Positions 22,442-33,736 of a DNA stretch of 64,000 nt are shown piece after piece. The notes below the pieces were generated by a model. The model was not told the DNA's origin, did not search any database, and worked only from the letters and a program-made list of their open reading frames with translations. The position numbers were made by a program, and so were the translations under genes. Location of the stretch: NCBI GenBank assembly GCA_009778065.1, contig WRKM01000009.1, forward strand, positions 1 to 64,000. The letters are read 5' to 3'. The stretch's first letter is position 1. Every line of letters starts with the position of its first letter. Origin of the DNA: Oscillospiraceae bacterium (GTDB lineage Bacteria > Bacillota > Clostridia > Oscillospirales > Ruminococcaceae).

Positions 22442-23773
22442 TTATAAACCCTTTAATCTGAGTTTATTGACTAAATCAATGTAGAATTCGCAGACGTCGA
22501 ATCCGTCTATATTCTTCTTAGTTAAATCAATCACATCGCCGTGCGATATGCCTTCGTTACCTTTAGGAACCGCCACTCCGAGAAAATCTCCCCACACCAT
22601 AGATTTAACGCTGACTAATCCGTCATTATCACCCTCGTGCTTTTTTATTAAGTTATAACCGAGAATAAGCGGCGGGATAGAGCCGAACGGCGTTTTCATC
22701 ATCGAGCCTGTGCTTTGGTAGAGGACGTTTTCATCGTCTTTTAAAATCTCATTCCACCTTGCACAACTCTCATCGGTAAGTGGTAGGAGGCTTCCGTAAA
22801 AATCGGGGTTGTCGTCCCCTAATTTAGAAAAGATTTTTTCATATCCGCTCCCGACAAGCGACAAGGTCTTCTGAGAGGTTTTTTCAAGAATCCTTGAAAC
22901 GAATTTACAGCCGTAATGAGGAGTGTTAATTGTCGTGAGAGATGCCGTATATTTACCCATTCCGAGCATACTTATCATATATCGGGCGTCTATTCCGCCT
23001 TTTGAATGGGCGATGATGTTGACCTTTTCGCAGTTCGTTTCCTCTATTATCTTAAGCAAGCCCTGTTTTAGTTCCTCGGCACTTTGCTCAACAGACGCCG
23101 CCGACTGGTGATTTCCATAATAAATTTTCGCGCCGTTTTTTATAAGCTCACCCGGTATTCTTCCCCAATAATTAAAATTCTGCCAGTCTCTGAAAAATAC
23201 ACCGTGAACCATGTAGAGCGGATATTTCGTCTCGCATAACCGTTCATCTCGCCTTTCGGTGTTCAATAAATACCTATACTCGTTGAACTCCATTTCCCGA
23301 TACACCTTTTTCATTATCAGAAAAAGAAGAACCAGATTTAAAATCGGCACCCACCAAAAAGCAAAAACTAAAATTTTCAAAACAACCCCGGGTTGCTTTG
23401 CGGTTACAAAAAGACGTAAGACCCCGTTTACGAGCATAATAAGCGTCAGAAAAAAGCACATGCACGCGCTGACTATAGCAGGAATCCGAGACGCTTCCTC
23501 CACTCTTAAAAACAAGCTTATGTAAAATACTACGTTAACCGATGCGATGATTAAAGCCGCTAAAGTGAGTTCAAACCCGCAGGATGTATATTTCTGCCCT
23601 TTGTCGTTCGTTTTTCGGTGAATCGGGAAAATGTTTAAAAGCACGAAGAGCGTGCCTAAGCACATACAAATCAAAAACCTTAACAACAGCGAGTCAAGCG
23701 GATATACCACCCAAAACAGATTTAAACAAGGAAACAGAACGATATAAAAACCAATTCTTTTTAAATAAATCAT
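22442..23773 (-). CDS. Membrane-anchored alpha/beta-hydrolase (lipase-like)
   Basis: 443 residues. The first ~165 carry about five hydrophobic helices. The C-terminal half is an alpha/beta-hydrolase: YMVHGVFFRDWQNFNYWG (oxyanion-hole region), IIAHSKGGIDARY with the nucleophile Ser in a G/A-x-S-x-G elbow, INTPHYGC, and DGLVSVKSM followed by ISHGDVID with the likely acid and His. This matches bacterial triacylglycerol-lipase/PGAP1-like folds. The substrate is probably a lipid or ester at the membrane; the catalytic domain's side of the membrane is not clear. The gene sits between gpmI and two small uncharacterised genes. Confidence 0.7.
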   Translation of the reverse strand: MIYLKRIGFYIVLFPCLNLFWVVYPLDSLLLRFLICMCLGTLFVLLNIFPIHRKTNDKGQKYTSCGFELTLAALIIASVNVVFYISLFLRVEEASRIPAIVSACMCFFLTLIMLVNGVLRLFVTAKQPGVVLKILVFAFWWVPILNLVLLFLIMKKVYREMEFNEYRYLLNTERRDERLCETKYPLYMVHGVFFRDWQNFNYWGRIPGELIKNGAKIYYGNHQSAASVEQSAEELKQGLLKIIEETNCEKVNIIAHSKGGIDARYMISMLGMGKYTASLTTINTPHYGCKFVSRILEKTSQKTLSLVGSGYEKIFSKLGDDNPDFYGSLLPLTDESCARWNEILKDDENVLYQSTGSMMKTPFGSIPPLILGYNLIKKHEGDNDGLVSVKSMVWGDFLGVAVPKGNEGISHGDVIDLTKKNIDGFDVCEFYIDLVNKLRLKGL

Positions 23774-23809
23774 AATCTCATAAGTTTAAACGTCTCACGC
23801 GCTTTACTT

Positions 23810-24265
23810 CTAAAAAGCACCTCCATGCTCATAAATTTCTTTCTCGTACTGATTAGCAATAAAAAACGCATCGAATTCCTTATATTTCCTCAGCCACACG
23901 CTGTATTCGTCCGTTTTTGTCTTTATTAAATGTTTGTCACCATATCTTTTCACCGATTCAATGTCGCATAAATCGACAGTTTTGCAAGGGACTTTGCTTA
24001 AAGCGTTGGCAAGCGCTTTAAACACTGCAAATGCAGGGTTCTCCGCTTCGGGTTTTATTTTATAGACAATTAACCGCCGATTCGTAAGTGCGACTCTACA
24101 GGTTGAAAATTTATTGTTATATTTCCTGCCGTCATTCAGCCAAGTATACCCTTTTGAAAAAAACACAAGCTGTTCTGTTGACATCGAGCCTACTCTTGTT
24201 TCGCAGACCTTACAATTCGGCTCTTCAGTCTTTGTTTTGCAAATATGGCATTTAATTTTCTCCAT
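23810..24265 (-). CDS. Zinc-ribbon protein with GRAM/PH-like domain
   Basis: 151 residues. An N-terminal zinc ribbon (CHIC and CKVC, residues 5-20) precedes a domain with SKGYTWLNDGR, VALTNRRLIVYKI and VDLCDIESVKRY. The last pattern, a strand reading L-T-N-x-R-L followed by I-x-x-I-x-S-V, is usual in bacterial PH/GRAM-like domains. The function is unknown; membrane or protein binding is likely. It starts at ATG 24265 with GGAG upstream and only 3 bp after the previous gene, so it is co-transcribed with the 210-residue gene. Confidence 0.6.
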   Translation of the reverse strand: MEKIKCHICKTKTEEPNCKVCETRVGSMSTEQLVFFSKGYTWLNDGRKYNNKFSTCRVALTNRRLIVYKIKPEAENPAFAVFKALANALSKVPCKTVDLCDIESVKRYGDKHLIKTKTDEYSVWLRKYKEFDAFFIANQYEKEIYEHGGAF

Positions 24266-24268
24266 AAT

Positions 24269-24901
24269 TTACTCCGCACCGAAAACGGCATCAAGTATAT
24301 ACGGAATAAGTAACGCATTGTCAGTTTTCCACACAGAACTGCACCAAAGCACTTCGCCCGGTTTATCATACACAGCCACGCCGCAAGCCTTTGTAATCTG
24401 ACTTTCACGGTAATTTTCTTTATTTATTACAGGGACTTTTCCTTTTTTCTTCGAGAATGACGAGGCTTCCGTGCTGTTAATAAAAAGTCCGCAAACTTCA
24501 ACTTCAGCCCCTGCTTTTATGCTGTTAATATACTGCCCTGCCATATTTTTGGCGATAATTGCAAACACAGCATCAAGAAGCGGAGGAAAAAGCTTCGAGG
24601 TTTTGCCCGGACTGCCCCCGAAAGGTATTCCGAAAACCCGCATACTGCACAGAGATATTTTCGCAGTTTGGTTGTTTTTAAGTTTAAAATGAACCCCGCT
24701 TCTGAAATCGCTCCATACCGGAATACCGCCATATGTATGAATGGTATAATCGGTATTTGCTCTCAATGTATCAATATCGGCATAATTCACAGTCTGTCCG
24801 CCGAATTCCACGCGTTCATCAAAGAATTTAACACTTTGCCCCTTCTTTTTAAGCGGTACTTCTGCTAAAAAGTTTTCACTTATTGATTGTATGAAGCCCA
24901 C
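24269..24901 (-). CDS. Uncharacterised protein (210 aa), possible PH-like N-terminus
   Basis: Not recognised. The first ~100 residues look like an all-beta module (VKFFDERVEFGGQTVNYADIDTL is compatible with a PH/GRAM-like strand order). The second half includes a run ending in KKKGKVP and the pattern ACGVAVYDKPGEVLWCSS. There are no membrane segments. The start is GTG 24901, whose ribosome site GGGGA almost touches it, so the start is unsure. It is coupled to the zinc-ribbon gene at 23810. Both may belong to a surface or membrane-associated complex; that is a guess from gene order only. Confidence 0.5.
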   Translation of the reverse strand: MGFIQSISENFLAEVPLKKKGQSVKFFDERVEFGGQTVNYADIDTLRANTDYTIHTYGGIPVWSDFRSGVHFKLKNNQTAKISLCSMRVFGIPFGGSPGKTSKLFPPLLDAVFAIIAKNMAGQYINSIKAGAEVEVCGLFINSTEASSFSKKKGKVPVINKENYRESQITKACGVAVYDKPGEVLWCSSVWKTDNALLIPYILDAVFGAE

Positions 24902-24919
24902 TCCCCTTCCTTAAAAACT

Positions 24920-24944
24920 ACTCATTATTCATTACTCATTATTC
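24920..24944. repeat. Short direct repeat (ACTCATTATTC x2)
   Basis: The 11-mer occurs at 24920-24930 and 24934-24944, in the gap before the tpiA stop. Low-complexity; no function seen. Confidence 0.6.
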
Positions 24945-24949
24945 CTTGT

Positions 24950-25744
24950 TCACTGTCCATCGCTCGCCGCCTTGATAATCTCCGTAAAATCTTCCGCTTT
25001 AAGCGATGCGCCGCCGATTAAGCCGCCGTCTACATCTTCTTTAGCGACAAGCTCCGCCGCGTTTACAGCGTTCATAGAGCCGCCATACTGTACTGTTATC
25101 GAATCGGCTACAGATTTTCCGTACAAAGCGGTGAGTCTGTCACGTATTAGCTTACAAGCATCCTGCGCCTGTTCGGCTGTAGCGGTTTTTCCCGTACCGA
25201 TTGCCCAGACGGGTTCGTAAGCAATAACGACCTTAGCCGCGTCTGATGAACTAATCCCCGCGAAGGCAAGTTTAATCTGCCTTGAAACGACTTCTTCGGT
25301 TATGTCGGCTTCACGCTCCCACAAAAGCTCACCCACGCATACAATAGGGATTAATCCCGCTGTCAGAGCCGCTTTTGTACGCTTATTAACGGTTTCGTCC
25401 GTTTCTCCGAAATACTGTCTGCGTTCGGAGTGTCCGATAATAACATACTCGACGCCTATTTCTTTAAGCATCGGTGCGGATATTTCTCCCGTGAACGCTC
25501 CGCTCGCCTCAAAATGCACATTCTGCGCCCCGACTTTTATGCTTGAGCCATAAACAGCTTCCACAGCGGTCGCAAGCGAAGTAAAAGGTACGCAGATAAC
25601 AACCTCGCAAGCCGAGCCGCTATTCTGTGAAGCTACTTCCTTTACGAGCGGTATAAGCTCCGCGATTAACGTCTTGGTCTTGACCGGCGTTTTGTTCATT
25701 TTCCAGTTTCCGGCGATAATCGCCTTCCTGAGTTCTTTTTTCAT
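24950..25744 (-). CDS. tpiA: Triosephosphate isomerase
   Basis: 264 residues, with a few more at the N-terminus than the ~250 usual. It interconverts dihydroxyacetone phosphate and glyceraldehyde 3-phosphate in glycolysis. The (beta/alpha)8 active-site residues are all seen: Lys in AGNWKMNK (~11-18), His in VIIGHSERR and Glu in AYEPVWAIGTGKTAT. YGGSMN and GLIGGASL complete the phosphate-binding loops. It is followed by two small genes, and pgk lies about 830 bp upstream on the same strand. Confidence 0.97.
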   Translation of the reverse strand: MKKELRKAIIAGNWKMNKTPVKTKTLIAELIPLVKEVASQNSGSACEVVICVPFTSLATAVEAVYGSSIKVGAQNVHFEASGAFTGEISAPMLKEIGVEYVIIGHSERRQYFGETDETVNKRTKAALTAGLIPIVCVGELLWEREADITEEVVSRQIKLAFAGISSSDAAKVVIAYEPVWAIGTGKTATAEQAQDACKLIRDRLTALYGKSVADSITVQYGGSMNAVNAAELVAKEDVDGGLIGGASLKAEDFTEIIKAASDGQ

Positions 25745-25788
25745 ATTTTTTAAACCGTCCTGTACCCCCGAAAATTAATTATATGTAA

Positions 25789-26097
25789 TTAATCCTCGAA
25801 AAATTTTTTAGTTCTTTCCGTGAACTCTTCCTCTGTTATAAGACCGCTGTCTGTAAGTATCCTGAGATTTAAAATCGCCATCGCTTCTTTCATCAGCGAC
25901 TCGTATTCGACATTGCGGTCTCTTTCAGAATCGCAGATTTCTATAACCCGTGTGGTCAGTTTATTCCAGAAAGACTTATACCGACTCTCTTTCAGACATT
26001 CCATACACATCCAAATATCATTACTTATCTTTATCAGCTTATGCTTTTCTCCGCACCGAACACAGGTAACGGATAAAAAATCAAATATACCGGACAT
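25789..26097 (-). CDS. Small zinc-finger protein with SHOCT-like C-terminus
   Basis: 102 residues. Two CxxC pairs (TCVRCGEKH at ~10 and MCMECLKE at ~31) make a zinc ribbon. The C-terminal ~30 residues (LRILTDSGLITEEEFTERTKKFF) fit the SHOCT helical hairpin. Such proteins may mediate oligomerisation, but no specific role can be read. It sits between pilZ and tpiA genes; ATG 26097 is preceded by GGGGG. Confidence 0.6.
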   Translation of the reverse strand: MSGIFDFLSVTCVRCGEKHKLIKISNDIWMCMECLKESRYKSFWNKLTTRVIEICDSERDRNVEYESLMKEAMAILNLRILTDSGLITEEEFTERTKKFFED

Positions 26098-26135
26098 ATT
26101 AACCCCCTGTACGCCTTTTAGGCACAGCTGTTTTT

Positions 26136-26507
26136 TTAGTCAGAGTAATTCTTCTTTTTTTGGCGTGTTCTCTCCCTGAATAATACACTTTCGTCGATAC
26201 CTATCCGAACCTCTTTGCTAAGGTTTTTAAATCCCACCCCGTATATAAACATACCTTTTTCGTCATTTCCCTCCTGCCTGCTGATAGTACCTTGTACCTT
26301 CATCTGTTTTTTGGAAAGAAATTCAGGTATATTCAGGTCGAACCATAAATCCACGCCGATTTCAAACATTATATTCGTCACGAATTTAAGCCCGCCCGCC
26401 GAGATGTCAAAAACCCAGGCATCGTGCCAAATATCGCCGTCAAGGCTTATTTTTATCTTCGAGCGGTATAGGGTATCGCGTACATAAGCTCTTCTGTCGG
26501 TATCCAT
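26136..26507 (-). CDS. PilZ-domain protein (c-di-GMP binding)
   Basis: 123 residues, one PilZ domain. The two c-di-GMP contact motifs are present: RRAYVR at ~5-10 (the RxxxR loop) and DISAGGLKF at ~33-41 (the D/NxSxxG strand). A basic tail follows. PilZ proteins turn the second messenger c-di-GMP into changes in motility, surface structures or secretion. This organism has a flagellar operon in the same window, so a link to motility is plausible. It is transcribed with the zinc-finger gene downstream; GGGAGGG precedes ATG 26507. Confidence 0.85.
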   Translation of the reverse strand: MDTDRRAYVRDTLYRSKIKISLDGDIWHDAWVFDISAGGLKFVTNIMFEIGVDLWFDLNIPEFLSKKQMKVQGTISRQEGNDEKGMFIYGVGFKNLSKEVRIGIDESVLFRERTRQKKKNYSD

Positions 26508-26577
26508 TTTAAAGCCCTCCCTGTTATTTGGTTAAACATCTTACGGTTTTTAGCTGAAGGGTTCCCCCTGTAACCGG

Positions 26578-27792
26578 CTATTTATCTTGAATCACCTGTA
26601 TACCCGGAAGAACCTTACCTTCGAGGTATTCAAGAGATGCGCCGCCGCCTGTCGAGATATGGCTCATCCTATCGGCAAAGCCGAGTTTTGTAACAGCCGC
26701 TACGCTGTCGCCGCCGCCTATAACAGTGACCGCATCAGCCTCAGCGACCGCTTTGGCTACTGCGAGCGTACCCTCGGCAAGTAACGGGTTTTCAAATACG
26801 CCCATAGGACCGTTCCAGACTACGGTTTTAGCGGTTTTTACTGCGTCGGCGAAAATTTGTCTCGTTTCTTCGCCTATATCAAGCCCCATGCCATTTGCGG
26901 GGATTGATTCCGCGCTGACCGTTTCAACCTCTATCGGAGCGTCTATCGGGTCGGGGAATTTCTCTGCGACCACGTTATCTGACGGGAGTAACAACGACTT
27001 ACCGAGTTTTTTGGACTTTTCGAGCATTTCTTTGCAATAATCAACCTTTTCATCGTCAACCAACGATTTACCTATTTCAAGCCCCTGCGCCTTCATAAAA
27101 GTATAAGCCATACCGCCGCCTATAATCAGCGTATCGCACTTTTCGAGCAGGTTTGAAATAACATTCAGCTTATCCGCGACTTTCGCGCCGCCGAGAATCG
27201 CCACAAAAGGTCTTTCGGGGTTTTCTACCGCATTACCTAAAAACTCTATTTCTTTTTCCATGAGGTAGCCCACGGCGGTCTGACCGCTGACAAAGTCGGT
27301 AACGCCCGCCGTTGAACAGTGGGCGCGGTGTGCGCTGCCGAACGCATCGTTTACATAATCATCGCAGAGTTCAGCAAGTTCTCTGCTGAAAGCCTCGCCG
27401 TTTTTAGTTTCCTCGGCACGGAAGCGGGTGTTTTCGAGCAACACCACATCGCCATCGCTCATTTTCGCTATTTCGCTTCTCGCATTTTCGCCGACTACGT
27501 TGTCGTCTTTCGCAAAAACAATGTCTTTGCCGAGAAGCTCCGAAAGCCGCTTCGCCACGGGGGCGAGCGAAAAGACGGGTTCTGCCCCGTTTTTAGGTTT
27601 TCCTAAATGCGAACAGAGTATAACCCTGCCGCCGCCCTCGATAAGCTTCTTTATGGTGGGAAGCGCGGCGACTATCCGCTTATCATTAGTTATCGCCCCG
27701 TCCTTTATCGGTACGTTAAAATCGCACCGAACCAACACTTTACGCCCTTTTACGTTTAAGTCTTCCACGTTTTTCTTAGAAAGTTTGCCCAT
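26578..27792 (-). CDS. pgk: Phosphoglycerate kinase
   Basis: 404 residues, a complete enzyme. It makes ATP and 3-phosphoglycerate from 1,3-bisphosphoglycerate. The substrate loop VRCDFNVP (~21-28), CSHLGKP, the hinge and nucleotide regions ([31 protein letters not shown]) are all present. Start ATG 27792 has AAAGGA upstream. Together with tpiA and gpmI it forms a lower-glycolysis cluster; no gapA is visible next to it in this window. Confidence 0.97.
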   Translation of the reverse strand: MGKLSKKNVEDLNVKGRKVLVRCDFNVPIKDGAITNDKRIVAALPTIKKLIEGGGRVILCSHLGKPKNGAEPVFSLAPVAKRLSELLGKDIVFAKDDNVVGENARSEIAKMSDGDVVLLENTRFRAEETKNGEAFSRELAELCDDYVNDAFGSAHRAHCSTAGVTDFVSGQTAVGYLMEKEIEFLGNAVENPERPFVAILGGAKVADKLNVISNLLEKCDTLIIGGGMAYTFMKAQGLEIGKSLVDDEKVDYCKEMLEKSKKLGKSLLLPSDNVVAEKFPDPIDAPIEVETVSAESIPANGMGLDIGEETRQIFADAVKTAKTVVWNGPMGVFENPLLAEGTLAVAKAVAEADAVTVIGGGDSVAAVTKLGFADRMSHISTGGGASLEYLEGKVLPGIQVIQDK

Positions 27793-27927
27793 AATCTTTA
27801 TTCCTTTTCTTTAGATGTAAAATATACCTGTATATTATTCTACCACTTTAACGGAATAATTTCAAGTACTTATTTCCAAAATAGCAAATTTATTTTACTT
27901 TTATTTTACGATGCCCTGTTTTTATCC

Positions 27928-28803
27928 CTATCTTCGGGGTTTTCCGCGTACTATAACCCCTATAGCCTTCGTTCCGGCGTTCGAGCCGACCGCCGCCCCC
28001 ACATAGCTCTCCATAGCGGGCGGTCTGCCGGTCTTTTTGGTCATGAGTTCGAGCATGTAGTCCTCCGCTTCGAGGCAGGTAGTACGGAGCATAAGCCACG
28101 GCGTACCCGGTATCATGCGCTTTATCATCTCATCGACCGCCTCTTCAACGGCTTTTTTCTCGCCCCGCGCCTTTCTTATCACCTCGGTTTTTTGGTCAAT
28201 CATCAAAATAACAGGCTTTATTCCGAGCAACCCGCCCACTACGCTTGCCGCCGCGGTGATTCTGCCCGACTTTGCCGCGTGGCGAAGGTCAAAGGTCAAG
28301 AGGAAAATCTCGGCGCAGTTAAACCAGTCCTCAAGGTACGCCGTTATACTCTCTGCGCTTTGCCCTGCGCTTATTTTCTTAGCCGCCTCTACCACCGCAT
28401 ACCCGTATCCGACCGAATAACATCGGCTGTCGATTATGTGCACCTTCATGCCGCCGAGTTTTCCGTTATCTGTAAGGCTCTGCCTCGCCTGTAGTGCATT
28501 ATTATATGTTTGTGAACCTACAGAATTTATCAGTACAACGATTACATCGTTCATGCCTTTTTGCTTACACTCAAGGAACTTTTCCTCGAAACGGGACGAG
28601 AAAATCTGGTTCGTCGTCGGAATACCGGAATAATTGTTCGCCAGTTCGTAAAAATCCTGCGGACTGAGGTCTATTCGTTCCCAGTACTCTTTATCGTCTA
28701 TCATAATGCTGAACGGCATTATGTCAATATTATAAAGTTTTTCCCACCCTGCGGGAATGTCACATCCGCTGTCTGTAATCAGCCATGTTTTGTTCATACG
28801 CAT
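27928..28803 (-). CDS. DegV-family fatty-acid-binding protein
   Basis: 291 residues. DegV proteins (FakB type) bind a long-chain fatty acid and present it to a dihydroxyacetone-kinase-like FakA for phosphorylation. The start TDSGCDIP, the GIPTTNQIFSSRFEEKF segment (T-S-x-P-S/T-pattern), VINSVGSQTYNNA, DSRCYSVGYG and the later GRITAAASVVGGLLGIKPV are family hallmarks. Start at ATG 28803; a second ATG two codons later has better spacing from GGAG. No fakA is nearby. Confidence 0.9.
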   Translation of the reverse strand: MRMNKTWLITDSGCDIPAGWEKLYNIDIMPFSIMIDDKEYWERIDLSPQDFYELANNYSGIPTTNQIFSSRFEEKFLECKQKGMNDVIVVLINSVGSQTYNNALQARQSLTDNGKLGGMKVHIIDSRCYSVGYGYAVVEAAKKISAGQSAESITAYLEDWFNCAEIFLLTFDLRHAAKSGRITAAASVVGGLLGIKPVILMIDQKTEVIRKARGEKKAVEEAVDEMIKRMIPGTPWLMLRTTCLEAEDYMLELMTKKTGRPPAMESYVGAAVGSNAGTKAIGVIVRGKPRR

Positions 28804-28818
28804 TATTCTCCTTTTTTT

Positions 28819-29364
28819 CTATAATTTAAGCCTTCCGAAATTCTGCAATTCGGGATAATCCCATTGTCTCAGAACCTCATACGCCCCTACGGCGACGCTG
28901 TTTGAGAGATTCAGGCTTCGAGCCGCACCCAGCATGGGGATTCTTACGCAGTTTTTAATATTCTCTGCCAACAGCTCTTCAGGGAGACCTTTATCCTCTC
29001 TGCCGAAAATAATATATACGTTGTCGGGATATTCTACGTCAGAATGGGGTTTCGGCGATTTTGTTGAAAAGAAAAAACACTCTCCGTCCACCCTGCTCAA
29101 AAAATTATCTAAATCGTCATAGTAGGTTATATCGAGCATATGCCAATAATCAAGCCCCGCTCTTTTTAATTTAGCCTCATCAATCTCAAAGCCTAACGGC
29201 TTCACAAGATGCAGTCTCGCGCCTGTTGCGGCGCAGGTACGGGCAACGTTTCCCGTATTCTGCGGAATACGAGGCTCAACGAGGACGATATTAAGTTTTA
29301 TTCTTTCATACCCCCCCGCCGAACAGTTTACAGTTATTTTAACATATTTCAAAATAAATTTCAA
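28819..29364 (-). CDS. trmL: tRNA (cytidine/uridine-34-2'-O)-methyltransferase, SPOUT family
   Basis: TrmL methylates the wobble ribose of tRNA-Leu. The family N-terminus LNIVLVEPRIPQNTGNVAR, the SPOUT knot elements IIFGREDKGLP and IPMLGAARSLNLSNSVAVGAYEVLRQ are all clear. The coordinates run to the limit of the open frame (TTG 29364). Homology, however, begins at KLNIVL, where the codon is ATA (29299-29301), 9 nt after a run of seven Gs. There is no ATG, GTG or TTG near that point with a ribosome site, so an ATA start or a base error is likely. Protein would be ~160 residues, as usual. Confidence 0.85.
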   Translation of the reverse strand: MKFILKYVKITVNCSAGGYERIKLNIVLVEPRIPQNTGNVARTCAATGARLHLVKPLGFEIDEAKLKRAGLDYWHMLDITYYDDLDNFLSRVDGECFFFSTKSPKPHSDVEYPDNVYIIFGREDKGLPEELLAENIKNCVRIPMLGAARSLNLSNSVAVGAYEVLRQWDYPELQNFGRLKL

Positions 29365-29396
29365 GGGCTTTGAAATTTTTTGTGTTTATTATTTTT

Positions 29397-29422
29397 GCGG
29401 GACGCCGCCCACGGCGTCCCGC
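29397..29422. repeat. Dispersed GC-rich hairpin (copy 1)
   Basis: GCGGGACGCC and GGCGTCCCGC form a perfect 10-bp stem with a 6-nt loop, in AT-rich surroundings. The same core, CGCCGTGGGCGGCG, with the flank GAATTTGCGG, recurs at 38896-38925 in the opposite orientation. There is no T-run, so it is not a standard terminator. Confidence 0.65.
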
Positions 29423-29437
29423 AAATTCGCACCGCAA

Positions 29438-32269
<2,832 letters not shown>

Positions 32270-32314
32270 GATGATTTTTCCTTTCTGTTGGTGTTGGGTT
32301 TCGGAGTTGGTTAG

Positions 32315-33163
32315 TTAAAACCTTTTAAACTCGCGGGAGAAGTTGTTTTGCGTAAGAAGGGGCAGAATTTCCTCGAAGGCTACGCCGTTTCGCGGCTCTG
32401 TTTTTTTCTCGAATGTCGCTGTTATTGCCGCTTCTGTAAAGGCGGTCGCCCTACCTGCGGCTTCGCCGAGTTCACAGCCTTTTAGCAGACTTCCCGTCAG
32501 CACCGAGGCGAAGAGGTCGCCCGTACCCGGGTAGCTTTCGGGGACGTATTCACATTTTACTGCCCACTGCCCGTTTTTATCCGCACAAATATTAATCACA
32601 TCGCCGTCAGGCAGATGAACGCCTGTTATAACGACTGTCGGGGTACGTTCTCTCAGCCGTTTCAGCCAATTTCGGGCGGTATCTTTTTCCATGAACTGCG
32701 TATATTTCTCGCCGAGCAGAATAGCCGCTTCGGTGACATTCGGGGTGATTAAGTCTGCTACATCCGTAAGCTCGCCCATTCTTTTACACAATTCTTCGGT
32801 ATAAGTACTGTAAACCCTGCCGTGGTCGCCCATAACGGGGTCTACCACTTTCAGCGCATCGGGATAACTCCCGAAAAAATCAAGGCAGTGGTCAATCTGC
32901 GTCTCAGAGGCTAAAAAGCCGCTGTAGACTGCATCGAAATCAATTTTAAGCTCTTTATATTTTTTTAAACTTACGGGAATGAGTTCACTTAAATCCTTCA
33001 TGACTACATCGCCGAAGCCGCCTGTATGGGTCGCCATAACAGCGGTCGGAACGGGACAGACCTGTATACCCATAGCCGAGATTACGGGCAGAATTACCGT
33101 AAGTGAGCAACGCCCGAAGCCCGACATGTCATGAATTGCGGCTACTTTTTTTTGGTTTTTCAT
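32315..33163 (-). CDS. pdxY: Pyridoxal/pyridoxamine kinase
   Basis: 282 residues of the ribokinase-like fold. It phosphorylates the B6 vitamers to feed pyridoxal 5'-phosphate pools. Diagnostic parts are HDMSGFGRCSLTVILPVISAMG at the N-terminus, the CPVPTAVMATHTGGF lid, DPVMGDHGRVYSTY, LITPNVTEA, and the catalytic GTGDLFASVLTG with its Asp. Members in Clostridia are usually annotated pyridoxamine kinase. The gene ends next to the large surface-protein gene and is on the same strand. Confidence 0.9.
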   Translation of the reverse strand: MKNQKKVAAIHDMSGFGRCSLTVILPVISAMGIQVCPVPTAVMATHTGGFGDVVMKDLSELIPVSLKKYKELKIDFDAVYSGFLASETQIDHCLDFFGSYPDALKVVDPVMGDHGRVYSTYTEELCKRMGELTDVADLITPNVTEAAILLGEKYTQFMEKDTARNWLKRLRERTPTVVITGVHLPDGDVINICADKNGQWAVKCEYVPESYPGTGDLFASVLTGSLLKGCELGEAAGRATAFTEAAITATFEKKTEPRNGVAFEEILPLLTQNNFSREFKRF

Positions 33164-33233
33164 TTTTTCACCATGTCTTTATTTAATAATTTCAGCGTCT
33201 GCGAATTTAAAGAGACGTTGAGAACGCCGTCAC

Positions 33234-33632
33234 CTACAACGAATACACCACTGCGTCATCATCGCCGTAATAATTAATTCTGCGTCCCGTTTCTGCAAAT
33301 CCCGCGCTTTCATAAAGTCTGATTGCCGCTGTGTTTTTCGCCCGAACCTCTAAAAAAACTTTATTGTCGCAGGTCTCGATAAACCGCGCAATAAGCTCTT
33401 TAGCCAAACCCTGCCCCCTGTATTTCGGCAGGACTGCGATTCGGTAAAGTTCACTTTCGTTTTCTAATTTCACTCCGGTTACATAACCTGCGGGGACGCC
33501 GTTTATAGTCTTAATCAGCGTCACGGAGTTTTTAGAATTCAAATGTGCCTTAACCATCTCGAAGCTCCACGCATCCGAAAACTCACAAAACGATTCACTT
33601 TCAATCCCGAAAATAATCTCTGCCGTTAGCAT
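33234..33632 (-). CDS. rimI: Ribosomal-protein S18 alanine N-acetyltransferase-like GNAT
   Basis: 132 residues, somewhat shorter than typical RimI (~150). The acetyl-CoA loop reads LPKYRGQGLAKELI (R/QxxGxG/A), followed by VFLEVRAKNTAAIRLYESAGF and the C-terminal NYYGDDDAVVYSL, which is characteristic of RimI (YY-x-D-A). It would acetylate the N-terminus of S18. In many Firmicutes rimI lies next to tsaB/tsaD; that is not the case here, so a broader GNAT call remains possible. Confidence 0.8.
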   Translation of the reverse strand: MLTAEIIFGIESESFCEFSDAWSFEMVKAHLNSKNSVTLIKTINGVPAGYVTGVKLENESELYRIAVLPKYRGQGLAKELIARFIETCDNKVFLEVRAKNTAAIRLYESAGFAETGRRINYYGDDDAVVYSL

Positions 33633-33736
33633 ATTCTACCTCATACTGAATTATATTACGCTGGAAGTTAACAGTAGACGTTTTCTCTGTGTTTCCCCAC
33701 TGTTTGGTACAGGTGTAATAAATTGTCAACTGCTCG

